Assembly (NCBI GenBank): GCA_017511805.1
Contig: JAFWJA010000015.1
Location: 449,098 to 513,097, forward strand
Direction: 5' to 3'
From: Bacilli bacterium
GTDB taxonomy: Bacteria; Bacillota_I; Bacilli_A; RF39; UBA660
Length of the DNA: 64,000 bases
Shown: positions 1 to 8,948 of the stretch, piece by piece
How positions within the stretch are numbered: the stretch's first letter is position 1
Layout: every line of letters begins with the position of its first letter
Position numbers and translations under genes: made by a program
Notes under the pieces: generated by a model
Told to the model about the DNA's origin: nothing
What the model saw: only the letters and a program-made list of their open reading frames with translations
Database searches by the model: none

Positions 1-1519
1 GTGCATTTAATACTAATTTAGTATTAAAACTTGTTTTTTTAACAAATACTCCACCTAAAGAAGAATGTGAAATAAAATGAACATATATATAGTCATAATT
101 ATTAAACATACCTTTTAAGATTGTACCTACATGTAAATAGATATATGAGAATAATTTAGCTATCTTTTCATTTTGTTTAGTAATAACTACTTTATCTACA
201 ACAAATCCATTGTTAGATAATATTTCTTCAGTATTTTTAACAAAAGATCCATAATACTTATATTTTTCGCCAGGATACATATTAGAAACTAATAGTATTC
301 TTTTCTTTTCCATTTCAACTCTATTTTTAGATAATATATATAAAACTGCTATATAGATTGAAACCATTGGTTTTATTAATACATGACCTGATAATAAAGA
401 AATAATTATCATCATAACGGCAGCAAACTTATAATTATCATCTAAATAATTAAACTTAATAGTAAATAACATTAAAAGTATATAAATCATAGAACCAAAT
501 ATACCTATACTATAAAAAATATCAAATATATCTATTTCTATAACACTATTCTTTTCAATTCCTGTTTTACCAATACCATATATGAAAGTTTTAGCCTCAC
601 CTTTCATATATTCTTTATTTGCTTTACTTAGATTACTTAATCTATTACTAAATATTACATTATCTATAGTTTCAATTTTACCTAAATCACTAAAAGATTT
701 AATATTATAATAATCTAATGTAGTATTAATATTCTTCATCATAGGTGTTCTTGGAATAATTATAATAAGCGATATTACAAATAATACCGGAATAATAAAC
801 ATTAGTTTTCTAGATTTTTTATATTTATATACTCTTGAAAACATAAAATATTTTATTAAAAAGTATAATAAAGTTACAATAGTACCTATAAATAATGTTT
901 TTGTACCTACTAAGAATATACATACAAATAGTTCAGCATAAGTAATTATTTTTAACAAGAAATTATTAGATTTATTAACGTAATTAAGAGCTATAACACC
1001 TAGTATAACTAATGTAGCACTTAATTCATTACCTGCGTAAAATAAGCCAAAATAACCTTCTTTATTAACATAACTATCTGATAAATTATATCCTATTCCA
1101 AAAATGTATGGAACTATTATTAATGTTAAATATAATAAATATATTTTTAAAATTAATTTATCATTTATTTTTTCATTATTGTACTTACTAAAAAATAACA
1201 TTAAAATTGGTAAATAAAATATATATAAAATATTATTTACTTCATTCATTAAATTATTTTTATATAATCCAAAATAATATAAAATAGCTAAAAATACATA
1301 AATAAGAAATATACCTAGTATTCTTTTATTCTTATAATTTTTAATTAACCAAATAAATGCTAATACTAAAAATAATCCTCTAATTATTGATCCAATCGAA
1401 AAAGGAAGATCTAAATTCTTTTTAAATATCCCAGTTAATGCATCTATAAAAGGACTAAATAAAAGAAAGAAATATATAAACTTATTAAAAATAGAATTAT
1501 ATTTTTCACTTTTTAGCAT
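1..1519 (-). CDS. Wzy/O-antigen-ligase-like membrane polymerase fused to a GT4-type glycosyltransferase (3' end beyond the window)
   Basis: The start is ATG at 1519, preceded by GAGGTTG. The gene runs off the left edge, so only about 506 residues are visible. Residues 1-400 form many hydrophobic segments separated by short Lys/Asn-rich loops, as in the O-antigen ligase/polymerase superfamily that joins or polymerises lipid-linked glycans at the membrane. Directly after the last membrane segment the frame continues, with no stop, into KRILLVSNMYPGEKYKYYGS (about residue 405 on). This resembles the N-terminal donor-fold opening of GT4 family glycosyltransferases. An internal Met at 313 has no convincing ribosome site. 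I infer a single polypeptide that builds and polymerises a surface polysaccharide. The substrate cannot be told, and the catalytic GT half lies outside the window. Confidence 0.7.
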   Translation of the reverse strand, partial: MLKSEKYNSIFNKFIYFFLLFSPFIDALTGIFKKNLDLPFSIGSIIRGLFLVLAFIWLIKNYKNKRILGIFLIYVFLAILYYFGLYKNNLMNEVNNILYIFYLPILMLFFSKYNNEKINDKLILKIYLLYLTLIIVPYIFGIGYNLSDSYVNKEGYFGLFYAGNELSATLVILGVIALNYVNKSNNFLLKIITYAELFVCIFLVGTKTLFIGTIVTLLYFLIKYFMFSRVYKYKKSRKLMFIIPVLFVISLIIIIPRTPMMKNINTTLDYYNIKSFSDLGKIETIDNVIFSNRLSNLSKANKEYMKGEAKTFIYGIGKTGIEKNSVIEIDIFDIFYSIGIFGSMIYILLMLFTIKFNYLDDNYKFAAVMMIIISLLSGHVLIKPMVSIYIAVLYILSKNRVEMEKKRILLVSNMYPGEKYKYYGSFVKNTEEILSNNGFVVDKVVITKQNEKIAKLFSYIYLHVGTILKGMFNNYDYIYVHFISHSSLGGVFVKKTSFNTKLVLNA

Positions 1520-1545
1520 TTTTACAACCTCACTTACATACTTTC

Positions 1546-1554
1546 ATTATATCA
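1546..1554 (-). promoter_or_regulatory. Extended -10 promoter element for the Wzy-GT gene
   Basis: On the minus strand this reads TGATATAAT, a TGn extended -10 box about 27 bases upstream of the ATG at 1519. No strong -35 is seen. The same nine bases recur upstream of several other genes in the window. Confidence 0.5.
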
Positions 1555-1580
1555 TTTATTAAGAAAAATTAATATAATAA

Positions 1581-1617
1581 AAAGAAAAAAAGAAATAGCA
1601 TCCCGCATATTTCTTTT
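1581..1617 (-). terminator. Intrinsic terminator after the 69-aa membrane protein gene
   Basis: On the minus strand AAAGAAATA pairs with TATTTCTTT across a ten-base loop and is followed by a T-rich run. It lies about 50 bases past the stop at 1665 and closes the three-gene unit that starts at 5505. Confidence 0.65.
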
Positions 1618-1664
1618 CTTACATATCTACTATCATGTATTTATATTATTTACAGTTTTAGCAA

Positions 1665-1874
1665 TTACATACCAGGTAAAAAATCATATCCTGTAAAATA
1701 GCAAATTGCAAAGTATACTGCAACAGCAGTTACTGCTACTAAAAACCAAGATAGTGCAAATACTTGCATACTTTTTACTCTCTCTTTATCTGTTTTATAA
1801 GTTTGTTGTCTAAACTTACTATAAGATAAAATAAACATTGTAACTAATAATACTGCTACTATAATAAAAACCAT
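1665..1874 (-). CDS. Small two-helix membrane protein of unknown function
   Basis: This 69-residue protein consists almost entirely of two predicted membrane segments (about residues 2-17 and 41-62) joined by a basic loop. The ATG at 1874 has a good AGGAGAAGGAAT ribosome site. It starts 15 bases after the stop of the cadherin-like/TM protein gene and is the last gene of that unit, ahead of a terminator. I recognise no family. Its position suggests a small partner of the surface-anchoring protein upstream, which is inference from context only. Confidence 0.6.
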   Translation of the reverse strand: MVFIIVAVLLVTMFILSYSKFRQQTYKTDKERVKSMQVFALSWFLVAVTAVAVYFAICYFTGYDFLPGM

Positions 1875-1889
1875 ATTCCTTCTCCTTTC

Positions 1890-3527
1890 CTAATCTAAAA
1901 ACTCTTTACGAGCTTTCTTTAACTCTTCTTTTTCTGCTTTTCTCTTTTGTTTTAATTCTTGTTTTGTTAATGGTTGTTCTTGATAATCTTTTTCCATTTC
2001 TAATTTAACTGTCTTTGTAAATTCTTGTCTTGCAGTTTTTTCTAATTCTTTTTGTTTCTTTTCTTCTTTAGTTTCTTTCTTCTTTTTAGCCTTTTCTATT
2101 TCTTCTAAATCATCAAAACCATCATCTAAATTTAAATCAATATTCTCTTCTTCAACCTTTGGATTAGCAACATATTTCTTTATTTTCTTTCTTAACATGA
2201 ATTGACATACAATTATAACTCCAAAGATTAGTATTATTGATAATAATATTATACCTAATATTTCCATTTTTTTAACTAAATCTGTATAAATATTTACTTG
2301 TACATTATAAAATCTTTGTAAAGTATTCTCTTTAGAATCATATAAATAGAATCCTCTTTCACCAGTTTTAATATTTAAACCATAAACTAATCTAAATGGT
2401 GAATTATATTCTAATGCATAACCAGTTATCTCTTCCTTATTTATTTCAAAATCTAATTTAAAATACTTATATGGTATATCTTCTTTTTTTGGTTCCAATA
2501 ATATTAATTTAATTCCACTTATATTTAATTCATTATATTTTGAATATGTTGAATTACTTTGGTTATATTTAAACCAAGAAGCTTTACCATCACTATCTAC
2601 TAAGGCTACTATTAAATAACCTGTAGTATCATTTTTATACGCTACTACTTCTTGTTTATCAATAGTAATTGTAGTCTTTTTAAATCCTTCTGGTACTCTT
2701 AGAGAACCTTCTTTTTTTAATATAGTATATTTCTTTTTATTAATAGTTACTTCAATTGGATCTTTTTCTTTTCTAGTAACATTAACTACATATACTCTTT
2801 TTTCACCATTTTCTGCAACTACTTCTATTTCAAATCTATTTAAACCTTCATTTAATGTTTTTTCTCCAGTTCCACTCATAGATGCTTTAGAGTCATCTAT
2901 CTCTGCTGAGATATTAATTTTATCAACATCTCCATCTACCATAGTAGAATATTCTGTTTTATCTTTATTAAATTCTGGACTTAGTTTACCTTTATCCACA
3001 GTAATACTTTTTAAATAATTGTCATTACTTAATGATTCATCTACTTGAGGAGTAGAATCATCGTTTGTATAATCATCATCATAATTATAAACACCAGTAA
3101 TATCTGCTCCTACAGATGAACTAGATTGACTTGGTGATGATGGTTGAATAACATTTATATAACATGTGTTTGATGTATATTCTGCATCATTACCTTGTTC
3201 ATCTGATACCATAAATGATTGACTAACTGTTGCAGTTCCCTCAGATGTAGCAGTAAAACTATATGTCTTCGATAATGAAGAACTAGCGGAATCACTAAAT
3301 ACTGATCCACTACCACTATTTGATCTTATATTGCCTGATGATGAAACATAATCACTTTGCCAATATGCTTCTTCAGAAGCAGAACCATATATAGTTACAT
3401 CAAATGTATCTCCTACATATACCTCTCCTCTTGAAGAACATGATATTGATACTGATAATCCAAATACTTTGTTATATGGAATTACCAATAATAATAAAAC
3501 TAATAAATACTTAAATTTCTTTCTCAT
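1890..3527 (-). CDS. Membrane-anchored surface protein with a cohesin/Ig-like domain and a cadherin-like domain
   Basis: The protein has 545 residues. A signal peptide covers about residues 1-23. A beta-rich domain with a VGDTFDVTIYGSAS opening (about 24-130) follows and looks like the start of cohesin or Ig-like folds. A Ser/Asp-rich linker comes next, then a cadherin-like beta-sandwich (Pfam Cadherin-like type, about 167-255, containing LSPEFNKDKTEYS). After a further beta region there is one membrane helix (about 420-443) and a long Lys/Glu-rich cytoplasmic tail. GGGGGATAATTATG gives a clear start. The gene lies 10 bases behind the dockerin-bearing glucosaminidase. The cadherin-like domain is shared with that neighbour. 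It may act as a membrane receptor for the dockerin, but the cohesin call is uncertain. Confidence 0.65.
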   Translation of the reverse strand: MRKKFKYLLVLLLLVIPYNKVFGLSVSISCSSRGEVYVGDTFDVTIYGSASEEAYWQSDYVSSSGNIRSNSGSGSVFSDSASSSLSKTYSFTATSEGTATVSQSFMVSDEQGNDAEYTSNTCYINVIQPSSPSQSSSSVGADITGVYNYDDDYTNDDSTPQVDESLSNDNYLKSITVDKGKLSPEFNKDKTEYSTMVDGDVDKINISAEIDDSKASMSGTGEKTLNEGLNRFEIEVVAENGEKRVYVVNVTRKEKDPIEVTINKKKYTILKKEGSLRVPEGFKKTTITIDKQEVVAYKNDTTGYLIVALVDSDGKASWFKYNQSNSTYSKYNELNISGIKLILLEPKKEDIPYKYFKLDFEINKEEITGYALEYNSPFRLVYGLNIKTGERGFYLYDSKENTLQRFYNVQVNIYTDLVKKMEILGIILLSIILIFGVIIVCQFMLRKKIKKYVANPKVEEENIDLNLDDGFDDLEEIEKAKKKKETKEEKKQKELEKTARQEFTKTVKLEMEKDYQEQPLTKQELKQKRKAEKEELKKARKEFLD

Positions 3528-3537
3528 AATTATCCCC

Positions 3538-5505
3538 CTAATCTATATTTGATATCTTTCCTGTAATGAATGATTTTACTTTAGCATAATCACCTATTGT
3601 TACTTTACCATCTTTATTAGTGTCTGCTGATTTTAAATATTCATTAACCATATCTAATTTACCTGTTATTTGTGATTTAATCTTAGCATAATCACCAATT
3701 GTTATTTTGCCATCACCATTAGTATCACCATAAACTACAACTGTAAATTGTTTAGTTGAACCATTATTTGTAACACTAACTTTTTGACCAGTAGCAACAG
3801 TTCCATTACTTATTTCTTTATTGTTAGAATCATAAATCTTAACAGTTGCACCTGGATAATACTTCTTAATATTAGATACTATAGTAGCTGAATCACTACC
3901 TTGTTTCATACCACTAATATAATCTTCATCTACTTTATAACCTATATCTTTTACAATTTGTTCTGGAGTTTCACTACTCTCTGCTCTTCTATTAACATAA
4001 ATATTATATGTCTTCTTACTTCCATCTTCAGCAGTAACTTCAATTTGAATATTTGTATTTGAACCTGTTAATGTAATATTACCAGTTCCAGATAACTTAG
4101 CTTTAGAATCTGCTACTTCAGCTGAAACTTTAACACTAGTTGTTGTACTATTTACATCTACTGAATATGAAGTTATACCTGAATCAAATGCTGGATACAT
4201 TGAATAACCATCAATTGATAAAGATTTTAAATTATTATTATTTGATTTAGTTGCTATATAAGTTCCTGCTCCCATACCGTCATATACAGGAATCTTGAAT
4301 GTGAATGCACTATCTATTAAACCTGCATAGAAATATGAATAATAACTTGAATATCCTTCTGAATAAGGAGCTTGAATATTAGCCATATATTGATGAGAAT
4401 ATTTACTTGAATATCCAACTAAATTAAATTTTTGATAGAATAATGTATCTTGATTATTAGTTATATAACCATCTGATATATCTTCTGCTCCACCAAAGAT
4501 TGCTGAATACGGATTATCCCATCCTCTTCTTTTAGCATAACTTAATGCATTACTAACAATTTCTGATACTGAACTACCATATGCATTAAAGTTAAAGTAA
4601 TTGTGATATACTTTTCCATCACTTGACATATCAGTAGTAGCACTACCATTTCTTCCTTGTTCTTGTAATACTCTAGCAGCTAGATGAACTGGACTAACTC
4701 CATATGTTCTACCTGCTTCTACAAATGTTCTTGCATATGTATAAGTTTGACCATTATAGTTATAAGAACCTGCCATGAATGATCCATTTAATAATGATTG
4801 TACTATTGCTTCAGTTTGTGAATCACTATAAGATAATTGTTCAAACATAAATATACTATTATCATCTAAGAAGTTTCTAGCATCTAAGTAATATGATAAT
4901 GTTTGATAACTAGGAGCATACCAACCTGGTTCAAATTGAACATAAGAACCATTATATGCTGCTGGATCTGTTGATAATTGTGATGTATTAGTTGTACTAA
5001 TTAAATTTTTATAAATTGGATTATATTCTTGACTAGTTGCGTAATCTAATGTAGTTCCTACTCTAGATACTTCAAAATTCCAGTTTGGATGTATTGCGTG
5101 CATCTTAGTTAATTTTTCCACATAACTATCTGGGAACCCTTTAGCAACTAAACTATTTGCGTAATTAGCGTCTAATGTTACTGTTTTAATTCCTCCAAGA
5201 TATTCTTTATACATATATCCTTCGTATGTAAATCCCCAATAATTATATTTAACTTTAACCCAGTCACCAACAAATTCAGTTATTTCAACAACCCTAGGAT
5301 TATTAAGCCAAATAATTCCACCTTCATCATGTCTTACTCTATCACAACTAGTACTAGGACATGTTCTAGTACTTAAATCATCTGTATCTATATATGCATA
5401 TGTATATGTTGATTGTAATGCTTTTACTTTGATTGGATTAATATATGGTAATACACATGATAAAAATATAAAAACAGTTAATGTTATTTTTATTATTCTT
5501 TTCAT
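3538..5505 (-). CDS. Secreted beta-N-acetylglucosaminidase with SH3, cadherin-like and dockerin domains
   Basis: The product is a 655-residue exported peptidoglycan hydrolase. A signal peptide (about 1-30) is followed by an SH3-like wall-binding domain (about 32-105). A glucosaminidase domain follows (about 215-400, with HLAARVLQEQG near residue 280 supplying the likely catalytic Glu). A cadherin-like sandwich spans about 428-510. The C-terminus is a dockerin type I pair: DTNGDGKITIGD and DTNKDGKVTIGD have the D-x-N-x-D-G calcium-loop spacing. It would cut glycan strands at the cell surface. AGGTGG precedes the ATG at 5505. A dockerin on an autolysin implies a cohesin partner, and the next gene carries a possible one plus a membrane anchor. 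Confidence 0.85.
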   Translation of the reverse strand: MKRIIKITLTVFIFLSCVLPYINPIKVKALQSTYTYAYIDTDDLSTRTCPSTSCDRVRHDEGGIIWLNNPRVVEITEFVGDWVKVKYNYWGFTYEGYMYKEYLGGIKTVTLDANYANSLVAKGFPDSYVEKLTKMHAIHPNWNFEVSRVGTTLDYATSQEYNPIYKNLISTTNTSQLSTDPAAYNGSYVQFEPGWYAPSYQTLSYYLDARNFLDDNSIFMFEQLSYSDSQTEAIVQSLLNGSFMAGSYNYNGQTYTYARTFVEAGRTYGVSPVHLAARVLQEQGRNGSATTDMSSDGKVYHNYFNFNAYGSSVSEIVSNALSYAKRRGWDNPYSAIFGGAEDISDGYITNNQDTLFYQKFNLVGYSSKYSHQYMANIQAPYSEGYSSYYSYFYAGLIDSAFTFKIPVYDGMGAGTYIATKSNNNNLKSLSIDGYSMYPAFDSGITSYSVDVNSTTTSVKVSAEVADSKAKLSGTGNITLTGSNTNIQIEVTAEDGSKKTYNIYVNRRAESSETPEQIVKDIGYKVDEDYISGMKQGSDSATIVSNIKKYYPGATVKIYDSNNKEISNGTVATGQKVSVTNNGSTKQFTVVVYGDTNGDGKITIGDYAKIKSQITGKLDMVNEYLKSADTNKDGKVTIGDYAKVKSFITGKISNID

Positions 5506-5540
5506 ACTACCACCTCTATCCTTTGTATTATAATTATAAC

Positions 5541-5571
5541 AAAAAAAATATCTTGTTTATTAATAACAAGA
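5541..5571 (-). terminator. Intrinsic terminator after the 69-aa candidate immunity gene
   Basis: TCTTGTT (5551-5557) pairs with AACAAGA (5565-5571). A run of T follows on the minus strand, and T residues also flank it on the plus strand. It closes the effector unit; TATAAT-like sequence just downstream may start the glucosaminidase unit. Confidence 0.75.
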
Positions 5572-5595
5572 CATTTTTTTAAAAACAAATGTAAA

Positions 5596-5805
5596 CTATT
5601 GTAAATTTTTATTTCTGTTTTTTTCTACAATATCCGGTTCATCATTTTTAACCATTTTTATCGTTTTAATTAAATTATCATTTTTATCATAGTTATCAAC
5701 ATATACCACCTTAGCATTTTCCTTTGTTGTTCCATTCAATTCTTCATCATAATAACGTGCTATAATATAACTAATTCCATTTTTATTTATCTCTATTTTT
5801 TCCAT
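5596..5805 (-). CDS. Small acidic protein, candidate immunity factor for the upstream metalloprotease effector
   Basis: The protein has 69 residues, no signal peptide and no membrane segment, and a charged, beta-rich look with repeated Asp/Asn/Lys. It starts 7 bases after the stop of the T7SS effector gene (5813-8848) and ends at a terminator, so the two genes form one unit. In polymorphic-toxin loci the gene directly behind the toxin usually encodes its cognate immunity protein, and that is the basis of the call. I recognise no family in the sequence itself. Confidence 0.5.
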   Translation of the reverse strand: MEKIEINKNGISYIIARYYDEELNGTTKENAKVVYVDNYDKNDNLIKTIKMVKNDEPDIVEKNRNKNLQ

Positions 5806-5812
5806 AAAACCT

Positions 5813-8800
5813 CTACTTTCCTAACAATTCATGATACAATTTTGGATGATAATTTTTCAAATAAGAAACTCTATTAGGATATTTTTCAGTTGCTTCTTGC
5901 GGATTTTTACGAAATTCCTTACAAAAATCAGCCCAATCTTCCGTATAATTCTTATATGTTTCATAATATTTTTCTGCATATGTAGATGGATAATTACCAT
6001 CTTTTGCAACTGCATCAATATATTCTTTAGATCCTGAAAAAATACCTATTCTACCTCTATCATTTCTATCATAATTATGAGCCCCTTCATGTATAATTTC
6101 TCCCGTTGATGATGTTTCCCATCTTCCATATATTATTACAGCGTCATTGCTATTGGCTTGTGGTATTACATAATTACCATTTAAACCTAATTCTTTAGCT
6201 ACTGTTGCTTCATGTAGAGAATAATCAGAAACATAATAAAATTCCTTAACTTTCTTATACATTTCATTATATTTTGAAATTGCATTAGTATGTGTTTTTA
6301 TTGCTTCACCTACATTATAACTTGCTTTAGTAGAATCAAAATTAGTTTGAATATAATAACTCCTTCCTTGTAATCTAAATACATATACTTCTCCGTCAAA
6401 GTTCATACTTTTTATTATTTTTCTACCATTATAATTTTTTAATAATGTATCTGGAACACCCAATTTTTTTAAATTAGATATTTCTGCAGTTGATAATGAA
6501 TTATTATTATTATTATTATTTCCAACTACTCTTGGTGTTCCTCCATTTGATATTACATTTGGTTTAGCTTGTGTATTTAAGTTTGGCCATGAACTAGGGA
6601 ATGCATTTGCAACAAAATTTACATAATCAATCAGATTTCCATACTTACTTTTATACATAGCTATTTGTGCTTCACTCTTACCTTTTGAGCGTAAAACATT
6701 ATCAGCTATTGCAACATATCCATCTAAGCTTAAACTATTATATAAATCTTCAACAGATTCACCTTCTTCAAACTTATTAATTAAATATTCAACATCAATT
6801 TGCATAGATTGTCCATTAATTATTAAATCAACAGTTGCATTAGCACCATTCATGGCTCCTGCCATTAATACTCCCATAAAGAATGATTTCATAGATTCTT
6901 CATTTAATTCATCAAAATTTATTTCTTTATCATACATAACTGCTTGTAAACCTGCGGCTATCCAGTCTTGTGACCATTCTTCTAATCCTTCCATTAAAAG
7001 ACTCTTTATTGATAAACCAGCTTCTGCACTTAATCCTGGTATCTTTCCTAAGAACCTTCCTAAAACAGATTCACTTGTTCCTATTAATAATCCATATAAT
7101 AATGCTGATGATTCAGTTGCTCCTAAATGCTGCATTGCATATTCTTTTGCATTTCCTCCTGCTGATAATCCCATTGATACTACACCTGCAAATTGTCCAT
7201 AAGTAGCTGCAACTTCTGCTGGAAGTGCCATACCTAATGCTGCTGATCTTGATACTAATGACACTGCTATCGCTGGAAGTAAATTACCTGTTACTGTTCC
7301 TACTTCATAATGTGTTCCATATTTATGTTCTGTTAAATACTGTGCAACTATTATTTTTGAATATTGTTCTGCACTCATATGCTTATCTTTTGAAAACCAT
7401 TTAGCAAATCCTGTAGCAAAATTCTCTGTTCCATCTAGCAATCCCATTCCCCATGCTTGGAACGAATTCTTTAATCCTGCCCATGCTGCTTCTATAGCAC
7501 TATCTGCATTTTCTTCTTCTGCTATAGTAGTCTTTATTTCAGAAAGATCATAATTAGCAAGTTCAGCACCTTTCATCATATTTATTTGGTCAACCTTTTT
7601 TAATAAATATTCATTTGCTTTTTCCAGTGATTGTGTTTGACATAAATAGTGATACATATTTTTTTCTGCTTCTGTTGCGTATTTTGAGAAATCTTCTACT
7701 TTTATTTCTGTTTCAAATTCTCCCTCTCTCAGTTTATAAACATATCCACCTTCACCATTTTTTTCATAATCTGCTAGATGATCCCATCTATTTACACCTG
7801 TCTTTAATGCATCTGGTCCTATATATTCTTTTGATGCTTCATACTCACTTACAAATTTTTTATAATCATCGCTCATTTCTATTTCCATATAAGGAATTAA
7901 ATCTAAATTATTTTGCACTTGCTGTTCAAACATTAAAATTGTAGATAATGATTCTGCTAATTCTCTTCTTTTCTCAAGTATTTCCGTTAGTCTTTTTACT
8001 ATTCTTTGGTATTCTGGATCATTAGGATTATATGGAGTATCATCTTTTGATGAAATATACTTTTTTTTAAGTTCAGATAGTGTTTCTAGCTCCTTATCTA
8101 ATTCTGCAATTTGATTTTCTAAATCTATTCTTATTGGTTCTATGCTATCTAATAATGCTTGATTTTCTTCTTTTATTGCTTCTAAATCTATTTCTTCAGT
8201 TTTATTTATCTCAAATCCTCTTTCATCATATTCTGGTTTTTCCATTTCATCACTATATAGTTCTAAAGTTGCATGTTCTTTCCCTTTTCTATATACCATA
8301 TCATCAATTTCATTTTTATCTATTCCTGGCCTATATACCATTTGATCTGCACCATATAATTCAACGTTGTTTTGTTTTTCATTTGGTCCTGTTATGAATG
8401 GTAATGGTTCAAATGAATTTGAAGGGCTAGAGTTTTTATTTGTAATCAATGGTAATTTTTCATATTTTGGTTTATTATTAATTAATTCTTCTAAAACTGG
8501 TGATACTTCTATTTCTACTTCTTTGTTTTTTAATATTGAATCCATTTCTCTTGATACTTCTCTATCTTTTATATTATTTTTTCCACTTATTAGACATTGT
8601 TCTACACTATTAGCATCACTTATATAATCATTTAACCAATTAGCTATTGAATTATAACTTTTTTCAATTGTAGAATATTGTTCATTTAATTTATTTTTCA
8701 TAGATTGTATTTCGGAATCAGAACAATTAGCTAAATAAGATGTAGAAAAAATATTCCTTGTTCCATTAACAAAACTAGTCTTTTCAGTTGAAAGACTATT

Positions 8801-8848
8801 ACTAACACTATCTAATAAATTTGTATCAATTTTGTAAAAATTATTCAT
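5813..8848 (-). CDS. Orphan T7SS effector with a C-terminal HEGAH zinc-protease (anthrax lethal-factor-like) toxin domain
   Basis: I place the start at ATG 8848 (ribosome site GGTGGGAG), not at an upstream in-frame ATG, which gives 1011 residues. Residues 1-110 match the N-terminus of the 1897-aa effector at 32991-38684 (shared SF-NG-R--FS--YL-NCS and MKNKL), so this looks like the secretion-targeting domain. A coiled middle is followed by a Gly/Ala-rich hydrophobic segment (about 480-700), also shared with that effector and perhaps used for membrane insertion. A six-Asn linker follows. The last 180 residues contain IIHEGAHNYD (near 919) and YTEDWADF (near 967), that is HExxH plus a downstream Glu as in zincins of the M34/ATLF type. 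No secretion genes adjoin it; the core system is 15 kb away. Confidence 0.7.
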   Translation of the reverse strand: MNNFYKIDTNLLDSVSNSLSTEKTSFVNGTRNIFSTSYLANCSDSEIQSMKNKLNEQYSTIEKSYNSIANWLNDYISDANSVEQCLISGKNNIKDREVSREMDSILKNKEVEIEVSPVLEELINNKPKYEKLPLITNKNSSPSNSFEPLPFITGPNEKQNNVELYGADQMVYRPGIDKNEIDDMVYRKGKEHATLELYSDEMEKPEYDERGFEINKTEEIDLEAIKEENQALLDSIEPIRIDLENQIAELDKELETLSELKKKYISSKDDTPYNPNDPEYQRIVKRLTEILEKRRELAESLSTILMFEQQVQNNLDLIPYMEIEMSDDYKKFVSEYEASKEYIGPDALKTGVNRWDHLADYEKNGEGGYVYKLREGEFETEIKVEDFSKYATEAEKNMYHYLCQTQSLEKANEYLLKKVDQINMMKGAELANYDLSEIKTTIAEEENADSAIEAAWAGLKNSFQAWGMGLLDGTENFATGFAKWFSKDKHMSAEQYSKIIVAQYLTEHKYGTHYEVGTVTGNLLPAIAVSLVSRSAALGMALPAEVAATYGQFAGVVSMGLSAGGNAKEYAMQHLGATESSALLYGLLIGTSESVLGRFLGKIPGLSAEAGLSIKSLLMEGLEEWSQDWIAAGLQAVMYDKEINFDELNEESMKSFFMGVLMAGAMNGANATVDLIINGQSMQIDVEYLINKFEEGESVEDLYNSLSLDGYVAIADNVLRSKGKSEAQIAMYKSKYGNLIDYVNFVANAFPSSWPNLNTQAKPNVISNGGTPRVVGNNNNNNNSLSTAEISNLKKLGVPDTLLKNYNGRKIIKSMNFDGEVYVFRLQGRSYYIQTNFDSTKASYNVGEAIKTHTNAISKYNEMYKKVKEFYYVSDYSLHEATVAKELGLNGNYVIPQANSNDAVIIYGRWETSSTGEIIHEGAHNYDRNDRGRIGIFSGSKEYIDAVAKDGNYPSTYAEKYYETYKNYTEDWADFCKEFRKNPQEATEKYPNRVSYLKNYHPKLYHELLGK

Positions 8849-8879
8849 ATAACTCCCACCTATACTAATATATATATTT

Positions 8880-8908
8880 ATTATAGCACTTTTTATTATA
8901 GTTAACAA
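8880..8908 (-). promoter_or_regulatory. Promoter of the orphan T7SS effector
   Basis: On the minus strand TTGTTA (8903-8908) and TATAAT (8880-8885) are separated by 17 bases, about 30 bases before the ATG at 8848. The -35 box overlaps the -35 box of the divergent plus-strand promoter. Confidence 0.7.
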
Positions 8909-8931
8909 TAAATATATTTAAATGGTATAAT
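8902..8931 (+). promoter_or_regulatory. Promoter of the radical SAM gene
   Basis: TTAACA (8902-8907) and TATAAT (8926-8931) are 18 bases apart. Transcription would begin near 8938, giving a very short leader of about 10 bases before the ATG at 8949. Confidence 0.65.
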
Positions 8932-8948
8932 AACATTAGGTGAAAAAA

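Noticed and set aside
8940-8942. GTG as start of the radical SAM gene
   Set aside because: It lies inside the AGGTGA ribosome site of the better ATG at 8949.
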